Shown: positions 1 to 5,196 of the stretch, one piece after another
Layout of the letters: the number at the start of each line of letters is the position of its first letter
Numbering within the stretch: position 1 is the stretch's first letter
From: Candidatus Eisenbergiella stercorigallinarum
Lineage (GTDB): Bacteria; Bacillota; Clostridia; Lachnospirales; Lachnospiraceae
Length of the DNA: 5,196 bases
Assembly (NCBI GenBank): GCA_019120525.1
Contig: DWUW01000235.1
Location: 1-5,196 of the forward strand
Direction: 5' to 3'
The notes under the pieces: generated by a model
Database searches by the model: none
Seen by the model: the letters and a program-made list of their open reading frames with translations, nothing else
Told to the model about the DNA's origin: nothing
Made by a program: the position numbers and the translations under genes

Positions 1-2282
1 GAAGGGGATTCCGCTTCGGAGGAAGATTCCGTTTCAGAAGGGGATTCCGTTTCGGAAGGTGACTCCGTTTCAGAAGGAGATTCCGTTTCGGACGGCGTCT
101 CTTCCGCGGTTTTTTTGTCTTCATACAGCAGGGTAAACACAGCCGGGAAGGAGGAGAACTGCACGGTGAGCTTCCTGTCCGCAGAGGATTCCAGAAGCTC
201 CGCCTTCTGTTCTCCGTCTTCTGTCGCGGCCAGAACGGCGACATGGAATTGCCGCTCACAGCCTTCCGCAGCCTTTCCGGCTTCGGAAAGGGAAAACTGA
301 AACGTCAGCGGAATGGAAGCCAGATCATAGCGGTTTGACGCATTCTTTTCCTCAACCGTTTTTTTCAGGGAGATCCGGAAGCTTTTCAGAAGTACCGGTT
401 CTTCCAGCAGGGAGAGGATTTCCTTTTCTTCTTCCTCTGTAAGCTTGGCAGATTGGATTTCCAGAGTAAAGGTGATGCTTTTCATCCGGCCGTCCATAAG
501 CTGCTGCGCTTCCTCCTCCGTGAGGGTGGAAAGGAGCGGGGAAGAATCCTTGACGGAAACAAGATCCTTCACAGCCGGATCAGCATCGGTCTGCAGACGG
601 ATGCAGGGAAGGCAGGCAAGGCTTTCAAAGTAGTCCTGCAGTACCGTCCTGGGAAGACTGCCGCCGCTTTCCCGGCGCATTTTCTGATACTGGATCCAGG
701 CGTTCAGATACTTTTTTTCGGTTTCCTGACTGCATTCTGTGCCTTCCTGCAGCTTTGGAAGCTCACGGAACAATTTCCGTACCTCGTCCTGCGTGAGAGG
801 GGAGTCAGTATCTTCGGGCTTGCCGGAGTCGTCCGGATCGTCATCTTTCCCGTCGCCGTCGTCTTTCTTGTTGCCGTCGTCTTTTTCATCGCCGTCGTCT
901 TTTCCGTCGCCGTCGTCACCAGGAACTTCTGTGCCCTCGTCTTCGTCTTTTTCCGTATCGGCGGATCCGTCCGGATTTTCCGGCTGTTCAGGCTCCGAAG
1001 GCGTCTCGGAACCATCAGGCACGGAAGGCTCCGGCCCTTCGATCTTTACCGTCCAGGTATGCGCTACGCTGTCAAGGATGGAAGCGCTTTCCCCGTCTTC
1101 CATGACCCGCGCCTCCACAAGGACGCTGACGGACAGATCGCAGGCCTCGGTAAAGGAAAGGGAGGAAAGGTCATATCCCTCCTGCTTCTGTTCCTTTCCA
1201 TTTTCCATCCATGTCCAGGTGTAAAAGAAACGTACCCTGCCGTTTCCCGTCCCCGCAGGGGAGGCGGAAAGAGGATGCTCTGCCGTGACGGACAGCGTAT
1301 GCGCCTTCTCATCATAAACAGTGTCAATATCCGGCCCGAAGCTGATCTTGGGAGGGACAATGGTTCTTACCGCATACAGAGTGCTTCCGGCCGCGGGAGA
1401 GGTTTCCGTGACGCCGGCGGCATCGGGGTCAGACGGATCGAAAACCCACCGGCAGTCGGCGTAGCCCTCGCCGCCGGGGATTTCGGGAAGCTTCCAGGCA
1501 GGATTCTCCGCCCATACGCCCTGCGCGTCCTTCTCCCAGTTTAATGGGAAGGAAAAAAGCGCCTTGCGTTTGGTTTCCGTTCCATCCGCGTTCCGAAGTC
1601 TCAGGGTGAATTGATAGCCGGTCCGGGACGGATCGGGAGTGATCCCTGTTTCGGAAAAACGGTCATAGGAATCCTGATTGGCAAAGACGAGAACGGAATT
1701 GCCGTTAAAAGCAGAAGCTCCGCAGGAGACAAGGGATTTCGGCAGGTATACGGTGGAAAAACCAGTCCCGGAAAAAGCGCCGGCGCCGATGTCGGTGATC
1801 GTATCCGGCAGACGGAGCACGCCCGTCAGAAAACTCAGTCCCTGAAAGGCATTTGCGCCGATCCCTCTGACGGAAATGCCGTCGATTTCGGAGGGAATGG
1901 ACAGGGCCATGCTTTTCGTGCCGGACTGCGTCAGGGTTTCCAGATAAGCCTCTGTAAATCCGGTGATGGTCCCCCCGGAAAACTGGAAACGGGAAGCGGA
2001 CGGATCCGCAGGCGCGGAAGAATCGCCTTCCGCTTTGCTTTCCTCCGACGGGGTAGATGGAGTCTCCGACATGGGTTCAGGCTCCGGCGAAGCCTCATTT
2101 TCCGAAACAAAGCTGCCGGAAACGGAGGGAATCTGACCGGAGGCGTGAATGGACGGACCGCTCCCAAGAAACAGGAGACAGGCCGCGGACAACAGAAGAA
2201 AGGCCGGAAAACGACGGCATTTCTCGAAAAGAATGGATAAACAGGATATCGCAACAGGTTTCGGACAAAGCTGCTTTTTCAT
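1..2282 (-). CDS. Secreted modular cell-surface protein with BspA-type leucine-rich repeats (partial, C-terminus off the left edge)
   Basis: An uninterrupted minus-strand frame of 760 codons begins at ATG 2282-2280 and leaves the window without a stop. GGGGAGG lies 7 nt upstream of the ATG. Residues 1-47 form a long signal peptide: basic n-region, hydrophobic core near 26-40, likely cleavage after Ile-His-Ala47. A Ser/Pro/Glu-rich linker (about 50-98) leads to a BspA-type LRR_5 region (about 99-209) with repeated 'IP/LP..I..IG..AF' units such as LPDTITDIGAGAF. Residues 222-305 resemble a diverged InlB/Listeria-Bacteroides repeat, and 307-410 an Ig-like beta module. An Asp-rich linker (about 413-497) holds four DDGxxK repeats. 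Residues 498-630 look largely helical. Residues 630-722 match a beta domain common near the C-terminus of clostridial surface proteins. An SETESP array starts at 731. The anchor (LPxTG, membrane helix or other) is not visible. A role in adhesion or host/matrix interaction is inferred; the ligand is unknown. Confidence 0.9.
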   Translation of the reverse strand, partial: MKKQLCPKPVAISCLSILFEKCRRFPAFLLLSAACLLFLGSGPSIHASGQIPSVSGSFVSENEASPEPEPMSETPSTPSEESKAEGDSSAPADPSASRFQFSGGTITGFTEAYLETLTQSGTKSMALSIPSEIDGISVRGIGANAFQGLSFLTGVLRLPDTITDIGAGAFSGTGFSTVYLPKSLVSCGASAFNGNSVLVFANQDSYDRFSETGITPDPSRTGYQFTLRLRNADGTETKRKALFSFPLNWEKDAQGVWAENPAWKLPEIPGGEGYADCRWVFDPSDPDAAGVTETSPAAGSTLYAVRTIVPPKISFGPDIDTVYDEKAHTLSVTAEHPLSASPAGTGNGRVRFFYTWTWMENGKEQKQEGYDLSSLSFTEACDLSVSVLVEARVMEDGESASILDSVAHTWTVKIEGPEPSVPDGSETPSEPEQPENPDGSADTEKDEDEGTEVPGDDGDGKDDGDEKDDGNKKDDGDGKDDDPDDSGKPEDTDSPLTQDEVRKLFRELPKLQEGTECSQETEKKYLNAWIQYQKMRRESGGSLPRTVLQDYFESLACLPCIRLQTDADPAVKDLVSVKDSSPLLSTLTEEEAQQLMDGRMKSITFTLEIQSAKLTEEEEKEILSLLEEPVLLKSFRISLKKTVEEKNASNRYDLASIPLTFQFSLSEAGKAAEGCERQFHVAVLAATEDGEQKAELLESSADRKLTVQFSSFPAVFTLLYEDKKTAEETPSETESPSETESPSETESPSETESSSEAESP
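3..92 (-). repeat. 18-bp in-frame tandem repeat encoding SETESP units
   Basis: Five consecutive 18-bp units (3-20, 21-38, 39-56, 57-74, 75-92) encode, in the minus-strand reading direction, SETESP, SETESP, SETESP, SETESS and SEAESP. The array is still running at the window edge, so its true copy number is unknown. The unit length is a multiple of three, so gain or loss of units would keep the frame. Acidic Ser/Thr/Pro/Glu repeats of this kind typically act as extended wall-spanning stalks; that role is inferred here. Confidence 0.9.
846..917 (-). repeat. 18-bp in-frame tandem repeat encoding DDGxxK units
   Basis: Four 18-bp units in the minus-strand reading frame encode DDGDGK, DDGDEK, DDGNKK and DDGDGK (residues about 456-479 of the surface protein). 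The plus strand shows the core gccgtcgtc at 855, 873, 891 and 909, exactly 18 bp apart. Flanking sequence is also Asp/Glu/Pro-rich, so the whole segment probably forms an acidic flexible linker between the Ig-like and C-terminal modules. The spacing of acidic residues is loosely like calcium-binding Asp-rich loops, but no full EF-hand or thrombospondin type 3 motif is evident. Confidence 0.85.
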
Positions 2283-2289
2283 GTAAAAG

Positions 2290-2296
2290 CCTCCCC
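2290..2296 (-). promoter_or_regulatory. Ribosome binding site fixing the surface-protein start
   Basis: GGGGAGG on the minus strand sits 7 nt upstream of ATG 2282-2280, an ideal Gram-positive spacing. The predicted protein then begins MKK followed by a classic signal sequence, which supports this start. Confidence 0.85.
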
Positions 2297-2340
2297 TCTA
2301 TGATGAAAATCCTCAGAATGCAATTTTTTTCCTATCTATA

Positions 2341-2369
2341 ATTATGGAATATCCGGAGAGGAAAAACAA
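2341..2369 (-). promoter_or_regulatory. Predicted sigma-A promoter for the surface-protein gene
   Basis: Read on the minus strand, TTGTTT (2369-2364) and CATAAT (2346-2341) are separated by exactly 17 bp. The -10 matches the consensus at five of six positions; the -35 keeps only TTG. Transcription would start near 2334, giving a leader of about 50 nt that carries the GGGGAGG site. No operator-like inverted repeat was found. This is a motif-based prediction. Confidence 0.5.
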
Positions 2370-2425
2370 GGAAGAAAATCTTAAGAATATGAATTCCGGT
2401 CGGACTTCTTTTTCGGGACATATTG

Positions 2426-2434
2426 TGGTATGAT
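2426..2434 (+). promoter_or_regulatory. Predicted extended -10 promoter for the synthetase operon
   Basis: TGGTATGAT at 2426-2434 matches the extended -10 pattern TGnTATAAT with one mismatch. The -35 at 17-bp spacing (TTCTTT, 2406-2411) is poor, which an extended -10 can tolerate. Transcription would begin near 2441, about 33 nt before the ATG at 2474. The element lies inside the extra codons that would be added if the in-frame TTG at 2423 were used as the start, which argues against that longer form. Confidence 0.5.
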
Positions 2435-2463
2435 GAAGCGGATGAACGGAAAAGAACTGTCCT

Positions 2464-2468
2464 GGAGG
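2464..2468 (+). promoter_or_regulatory. Ribosome binding site selecting ATG 2474 of the synthetase
   Basis: GGAGG (within TGGAGGT) ends 5 nt before ATG 2474. The in-frame TTG at 2423 has no comparable site upstream and overlaps the predicted promoter. The ATG is therefore preferred, giving 254 instead of 271 residues. Confidence 0.8.
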
Positions 2469-2473
2469 TAAAG

Positions 2474-3238
2474 ATGGAAACAAAGGAAGAAGAACTGGAA
2501 TACCGGAGGGGGAAAAAGGAAAGCGGGGAGGCGGAAGCCGCCCTGATCAACCGCCTCGCGGAGTCGGAGCATCCGGAAAAGATCCTGGAGAGCGCCCAGC
2601 CTTTCATGGAGCTGATGAGCCGCTATCGCTGCGCCATGATGGAGGTGGAGACCAAGCTGCGGGTGTTGGATGAGGAATTCTCCCTGACCTATGACAGAAA
2701 TCCCTTTGAAACCATAAAGAGCAGGCTGAAAAGGCCTGTCAGCATCATAGAGAAAATGAAGCGCCGGGGCTATCCTCTGACCGTGGAGGAGATTGAGAAG
2801 CAGCTGAATGACATCGCGGGGATCCGGGTGATCTGCTCCTTCCCCGACGATATTTACAGGCTGGCGGACATGCTGATCCGGCAGGACGATATCCGGCTTC
2901 TGCAGAAAAAAGACTATATCGTCTCTCCCAAGCCGAACGGCTACAGGAGCCTTCATCTGATCCTGGAGGTGCCGATTTTTCTTTCCAACAGCAAGCGTTA
3001 TATGAAGGTGGAGGTGCAGTTCCGCACCATCGCCATGGATTTCTGGGCCAGCCTGGATCATAAGCTGAAATACAAAAAGGATGTGCAGGAACCGGAGCGG
3101 ATCGCCGCGCAGCTGAAGGAATGCGCGGATGTCATCAGCAGCATGGATGAACGGATGCAGCAGATCCGGGATCAGATCGAGATGGGAAAAACAGGGGATG
3201 GGAGAGATCCCGGATCCGGCCCAAAGGAGGAAGCGTGA
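2474..3238 (+). CDS. Small alarmone synthetase, RelA/SpoT synthetase-domain GTP pyrophosphokinase (RelQ/YjbM-like)
   Basis: This 254-residue cytosolic enzyme is predicted to transfer pyrophosphate from ATP to GTP or GDP, making (p)ppGpp. It carries the synthetase fold alone: I see no HD hydrolase, TGS or ACT domain. Motifs in order are the basic segment IKSRLKRPVSIIEKM (81-95), NDIAGIRVIC (112-121, likely catalytic Asp113), KDYIVSPKPNGYRSLH (146-161, with Tyr157 expected to stack on the guanine) and VEVQFRTIAMDFWASLDH (179-196, likely catalytic Glu180). The spacing between Asp113, Tyr157 and Glu180 equals that recalled for Bacillus subtilis RelQ Asp72, Tyr116 and Glu139. It is about 40 residues longer than RelQ, with a charged N-terminal region and a flexible Gly/Asp-rich tail. 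The gene starts the plus-strand cluster and ends two bases before the next ATG. Whether it is a housekeeping synthetase or a toxic variant cannot be decided from sequence alone; the RelQ-like motifs favour the former. Confidence 0.92.
   Translation: METKEEELEYRRGKKESGEAEAALINRLAESEHPEKILESAQPFMELMSRYRCAMMEVETKLRVLDEEFSLTYDRNPFETIKSRLKRPVSIIEKMKRRGYPLTVEEIEKQLNDIAGIRVICSFPDDIYRLADMLIRQDDIRLLQKKDYIVSPKPNGYRSLHLILEVPIFLSNSKRYMKVEVQFRTIAMDFWASLDHKLKYKKDVQEPERIAAQLKECADVISSMDERMQQIRDQIEMGKTGDGRDPGSGPKEEA
3224..3230 (+). promoter_or_regulatory. Ribosome binding site of the HD-domain gene, inside the end of the synthetase gene
   Basis: AAGGAGG lies within the last codons of the synthetase gene. It is 4 nt before GTG 3235, which overlaps the TGA stop at 3236-3238, and 10 nt before ATG 3241. 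Both starts are possible and differ by two residues. Either arrangement makes translational coupling of the two genes likely. Confidence 0.75.
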
Positions 3239-3240
3239 AC

Positions 3241-4314
3241 ATGGAAAAACGGCTCACCCCGCTGATGCGGATTTATCATGCGCAGATTCCGGCTCCGCTC
3301 ATGGAGCTGTATGAAACGCCGCCCATGCGCAGGCTTTCCGATGTGGGCATGCACTGCGGCTGCGAATACAGCGCCTTTCCACGCTTCCGTTACCGCCCCA
3401 TGGCGGAAGGGGCGGAGAATTATACCAGAGACCTGCAAAGCATGGGCGCGGCGCTGATCGTCTGGCATTTTACCGGGGACCTGAAGCAGAGCGCGGCGGC
3501 GCTGCTCCACGACATCGCGACGCCCGTGTTCGCCCATGTGGTGGATTTTTTGAAGGGAGACCATGTGCACCAGGAGGCCACGGAGGAAGCGACCAGGGAA
3601 ATGATCGAGGCTTCCCCGGAAATGATGCGCGTCCTGAAAAAATACGGCCTGACCGTAGACGACGTGGCGGATTATCACATCTATCCCGTTGCGGACAACC
3701 CGTCGCCCGGCCTGTCCTCGGATCGCCTGGAATATACCATCGGCAATTTTTACGGCAGAAGCAGGAAAAGCCTGGAGCAGATCCGCGTCCTTTACGGGGC
3801 GCTCACCTGTGTGGAAAATGAAAAAGGCGAGCCGGAGATCGCCTTTTCTTCCCGGGCGGCGGCGGAGGAATTCACCCTCGGCGCTTTGGAAAACTCCCGC
3901 ATGTATATCGCGGACGAGGACCGCTACTGCATGCAGTACCTGGCCGACCTTTTGAAAAAGAGCCTGGAATGGGGCGTGCTGAAGCCGGAGGAGCTCTACG
4001 GAACGGAAAAACAGGTGATCGGCCGCCTGCTTTCGGAAGAAAGATGCGCGGCGCTCTGGAACCAGTACCGGCTCCTTTCCCAAATAGAAGTGACCAAAGA
4101 AAGACCGGCCGGCCGTTACTGCGTCCGCGTACCCTCCAAGCTGCGCTGGATCGATCCGCTTTTCCTCCTCCCGGAGGGCGGCGCGGCACGCATCAGCGAG
4201 GTGAGCGAACCCGTCCGAAAGGGCATCGAAGACCTGCACCGGACCGATTTTGACGTGTGGATCTGCGCGCCGGAAGGGGCGGAGGCTGCGGCGGAGCTTC
4301 TGCAGAACGGGTAA
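3241..4314 (+). CDS. HD-domain protein, dNTPase-like phosphohydrolase family, with a non-canonical metal site
   Basis: A 357-residue cytosolic protein (359 if GTG 3235 is used). The HD-domain core spans about residues 60-170. AALLHDIATPVFAHVVDF (86-103) carries the His90-Asp91 pair and His99, and LSSDRLEYTIGN (158-169) carries the likely final metal ligand Asp161. From memory, related HD proteins have an 'R..HS.G' motif before this; here it reads RDLQSMG (63-69), so the first metal ligand appears to be Gln66 in place of His. The Thr in DIATPVF, where dNTPases have His, seems to be usual for this clostridial subfamily. Residues 180-357 are mostly helical and not recognised, apart from a 'VPSKLRWIDPLF' segment (297-308) reminiscent of related HD proteins. 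The substrate is unknown; a phosphorylated nucleotide is the family-based guess. Adjacency to the alarmone synthetase suggests a nucleotide-signalling link, but it does not resemble the SpoT/Mesh1 hydrolase. It may have weak or altered catalysis. Confidence 0.8.
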   Translation: MEKRLTPLMRIYHAQIPAPLMELYETPPMRRLSDVGMHCGCEYSAFPRFRYRPMAEGAENYTRDLQSMGAALIVWHFTGDLKQSAAALLHDIATPVFAHVVDFLKGDHVHQEATEEATREMIEASPEMMRVLKKYGLTVDDVADYHIYPVADNPSPGLSSDRLEYTIGNFYGRSRKSLEQIRVLYGALTCVENEKGEPEIAFSSRAAAEEFTLGALENSRMYIADEDRYCMQYLADLLKKSLEWGVLKPEELYGTEKQVIGRLLSEERCAALWNQYRLLSQIEVTKERPAGRYCVRVPSKLRWIDPLFLLPEGGAARISEVSEPVRKGIEDLHRTDFDVWICAPEGAEAAAELLQNG

Positions 4315-4327
4315 CAGGCCGCAAAAT

Positions 4328-4332
4328 GGAGG
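4328..4332 (+). promoter_or_regulatory. Ribosome binding site selecting ATG 4338 of the acetyltransferase
   Basis: GGAGG ends 5 nt before ATG 4338. The in-frame ATG at 4326 overlaps this site and has no proper site of its own. The in-frame extension further upstream lies inside the HD gene and encodes Gly/Arg-rich sequence unlike the family. The start at 4338 places the conserved 'ILLRQA' strand at the N-terminus. Confidence 0.8.
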
Positions 4333-4337
4333 AGAAA

Positions 4338-4931
4338 ATGGAAACGATCCTGCTCAGGCAGGCCTGTCCGGAGGACGCGCAGGCCGTGCTGGACATTTAT
4401 GCGCCCTATATCAGAAATACCAACATTACCTTTGAATACGAGGTCCCTTCCCTTTCGGAATTCCGGAAGCGGATGGAAGGGATCATGGCGGGATACCCCT
4501 ATCTGGTCTGCGAGATCGACGGCATCATGGCGGGTTATGCCTATGCCCACCGCTACAAGGAGCGGGCGGCCTATCAGTGGGACGCGGAGCTTTCCGTTTA
4601 TCTGAGAGAGGACTATGCGCGCCGGGGCATCGGCCGTGCCTTTTATACCGCTCTCATGGAAATCCTGAAGGAGCAGAATGTGCGCAATGTGTACGGCATC
4701 GTCACAAGCCCCAATCCGCCCAGCGAGGCGCTTCACCTTGCCATGGGCTTTTCCCTCTTCGGCGTTTCCAAAAAGACCGGCTATAAGCTGGGGCGCTGGA
4801 TCGACGTATCCGGCTTCGAGCGGCCGATCGGGGATCCCGACAGCCCGCCGGAAAAGCTGCTTGCGATTGGCCAGGTGCCGCGGCGGCGCATCGAAGAGAT
4901 CCTGCGGGAGGCGGAAGGGATGATCCGGTGA
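4338..4931 (+). CDS. GNAT-family N-acetyltransferase, phosphinothricin acetyltransferase/YncA-like
   Basis: A 197-residue cytosolic enzyme predicted to use acetyl-CoA to acetylate an amine. The N-terminal strand ILLRQACPEDAQAVLDIY (4-21) and the following NTNITFEYEVPS (27-38) are typical of the PAT/YncA group, as is AYQWDAELSVYLREDYARRGIGRAFY (78-103), which contains the acetyl-CoA pyrophosphate-binding loop ARRGIG (94-99). The first position of the usual Q/R-x-x-G-x-G motif is Ala94. IVTSPNPPSEALHLAMGFSLFGV (121-143) matches the conserved region where many relatives have 'N..S...H...GF'. Relatives acetylate amino-acid analogues such as methionine sulfone, methionine sulfoximine or phosphinothricin; the substrate here cannot be read from sequence. 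The C-terminal tail (about 160-197) is somewhat longer than in short family members. The gene begins 23 nt after the HD gene stop and is probably co-transcribed with it, though a functional link is unproven. Confidence 0.9.
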   Translation: METILLRQACPEDAQAVLDIYAPYIRNTNITFEYEVPSLSEFRKRMEGIMAGYPYLVCEIDGIMAGYAYAHRYKERAAYQWDAELSVYLREDYARRGIGRAFYTALMEILKEQNVRNVYGIVTSPNPPSEALHLAMGFSLFGVSKKTGYKLGRWIDVSGFERPIGDPDSPPEKLLAIGQVPRRRIEEILREAEGMIR

Positions 4932-4957
4932 CAACCTGAAAGACCCTGAAAACCCGC

Positions 4958-4979
4958 CTGTAATCAGTCTGTAATCAGT
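4958..4979. repeat. Perfect 11-bp tandem direct repeat
   Basis: CTGTAATCAGT occurs twice back to back (4958-4968 and 4969-4979) in the convergent intergenic region after the acetyltransferase gene. No function is evident; it may simply be a slippage duplication. Confidence 0.8.
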
Positions 4980-4993
4980 TTCCGCAGGAGAAG

Positions 4994-5032
4994 AAAAAAG
5001 AAGAAGCCCCGTATTTACTGGACTTCTTCCTT
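4994..5032 (-). terminator. Intrinsic terminator for the tRNA-Gly transcript
   Basis: On the minus strand a stem forms between GAAGAAGTCC (5029-5020) and GGGCTTCTTC (5009-5000), counting one T-G wobble, with a loop of about 10 nt, and is followed directly by six T residues (4999-4994). It starts about 10 nt after the tRNA-Gly(GCC) 3' end. Read on the plus strand the hairpin has an internal C-A mismatch and is followed by CTTAAAAG with no T-tract, so it would terminate the acetyltransferase transcript poorly. Confidence 0.85.
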
Positions 5033-5041
5033 AAAAGTGAG

Positions 5042-5114
5042 AGCGATAGACGGGGCTCGAACCCGCGGTCTCGACCTTGGCAAGGTCGCGCGTTACCAAC
5101 TACGCCACTATCGC
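5042..5114 (-). tRNA. tRNA-Gly, anticodon GCC
   Basis: The complete 73-nt cloverleaf reads on the minus strand from 5114 to 5042. The acceptor stem GCGATAG/CTATCGC pairs perfectly, the D-stem is GCGT/ACGC, and the anticodon stem CGACC/GGTCG encloses loop TTGCCAA with anticodon GCC. The variable loop is 5 nt, and the T-stem GCGGG/CCCGT (one G-U) encloses TTCGAGC. The discriminator is U, as usual for bacterial tRNA-Gly. CCA is not encoded: the next bases are CTC, so CCA must be added after transcription. It reads GGC and GGU codons and lies between the second tRNA-Gly and the terminator. Confidence 0.97.
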
Positions 5115-5125
5115 ATGTATGTAAA

Positions 5126-5145
5126 GGATGCTTCGCATCCGAAGC
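5126..5145. repeat. Short overlapping inverted repeats in the spacer between the two tRNA genes
   Basis: GGATGC and GCATCC (5126-5131 and 5135-5140) form a 6-bp hairpin with a 3-nt loop. GCTTCG and CGAAGC (5130-5135 and 5140-5145) form a second 6-bp hairpin with a 4-nt loop. The two are mutually exclusive, and the second invades the 3' end of tRNA-Gly(UCC). A role in tRNA processing is possible but not shown. Confidence 0.6.
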
Positions 5146-5196
5146 GGGTGATGGGAATCGAACCCACGTATCCAGCTTGGAAGGCTGGTGTTCTAC
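5143..5196 (-). tRNA. tRNA-Gly, anticodon UCC (partial, 5' end beyond the right edge)
   Basis: The 3' 54 nt are present on the minus strand. The anticodon stem CCAGC/GCTGG encloses loop CTTCCAA with anticodon TCC, the T-stem GTGGG/CCCAT encloses TTCGATT, and the 3' acceptor strand CACCCGC is followed by discriminator U. The 5' acceptor strand and most of the D-arm are outside the window. CCA is not encoded. It would read GGA and GGG codons and is probably co-transcribed with the downstream GCC isoacceptor, 28 nt away. Confidence 0.95.

Noticed and set aside
3..92. Possible CRISPR or intergenic repeat array
   Set aside because: The units are contiguous without spacers and are in frame within a coding sequence, encoding SETESP.
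453..1544. A 363-codon plus-strand reading frame
   Set aside because: It lies entirely antisense to the surface-protein gene. Its hydrophobic 'VAVVF' stretch is just the complement of the DDGxxK repeats, and it has no recognisable domain.
2423..2473. N-terminal extension of the synthetase from TTG 2423
   Set aside because: It overlaps the predicted -10 element and has no ribosome binding site, while ATG 2474 has GGAGG 5 nt upstream.
2381..3061. A 226-codon minus-strand reading frame
   Set aside because: It is antisense to the synthetase and its promoter region. The plus strand carries all conserved synthetase motifs.
3172..4239. A 355-codon minus-strand reading frame
   Set aside because: It is antisense to the HD-domain gene, which has clear motifs and a good ribosome binding site. 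Such long shadows are common in GC-rich coding sequence.
4116..4934. A 272-codon minus-strand reading frame
   Set aside because: It is antisense to the acetyltransferase and the end of the HD gene, crosses their boundary, and shows no family features.
5042..5196. tRNA genes as an integration site for a mobile element
   Set aside because: No integrase, no direct repeat of a tRNA 3' end and no change in sequence character were seen inside the window.

Overview
The window looks like a piece of chromosome from a moderately GC-rich Firmicute, most likely a gut-type clostridium of the Lachnospiraceae or a relative. This is inferred from the strong GGAGG ribosome binding sites, the style of the surface protein, and the small alarmone synthetase. 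No search could be run, so the taxonomy is a judgement.

Layout. Positions 1-2282 on the minus strand are one long open reading frame that runs off the left edge without a stop. It encodes at least 760 residues of a secreted, modular cell-surface protein: signal peptide, BspA-type leucine-rich repeats, Ig/InlB-like beta modules, an Asp-rich repeat linker, a C-terminal surface-protein domain, and an SETESP repeat array still running at the edge. Positions 2283-2473 are a divergent intergenic region with a promoter for each side. On the plus strand follow three tightly spaced genes: a small (p)ppGpp synthetase (2474-3238), an HD-domain phosphohydrolase-like protein (3241-4314) and a GNAT acetyltransferase (4338-4931). 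After a short convergent intergenic stretch come two minus-strand tRNA-Gly genes, anticodon GCC complete and anticodon UCC cut by the right edge. They are followed, in their own direction, by a good intrinsic terminator at 4994-5032.

How the genes may work together. The synthetase and HD gene are adjacent (TGA, two bases, ATG) and probably translationally coupled. A nucleotide-alarmone synthetase beside a nucleotide-hydrolase-like HD protein suggests linked nucleotide signalling, but the HD protein is not of the SpoT/Mesh1 type and its first metal ligand appears to be Gln instead of His. Direct alarmone hydrolysis is therefore only a hypothesis. The GNAT gene is probably co-transcribed, 23 bp downstream. 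Nothing in the window proves a new system. The most unusual items are the synthetase/HD pair with the altered HD site and the two 18-bp in-frame repeat arrays in the surface protein. No insertion sequence, CRISPR array, phage gene or integrase was seen.
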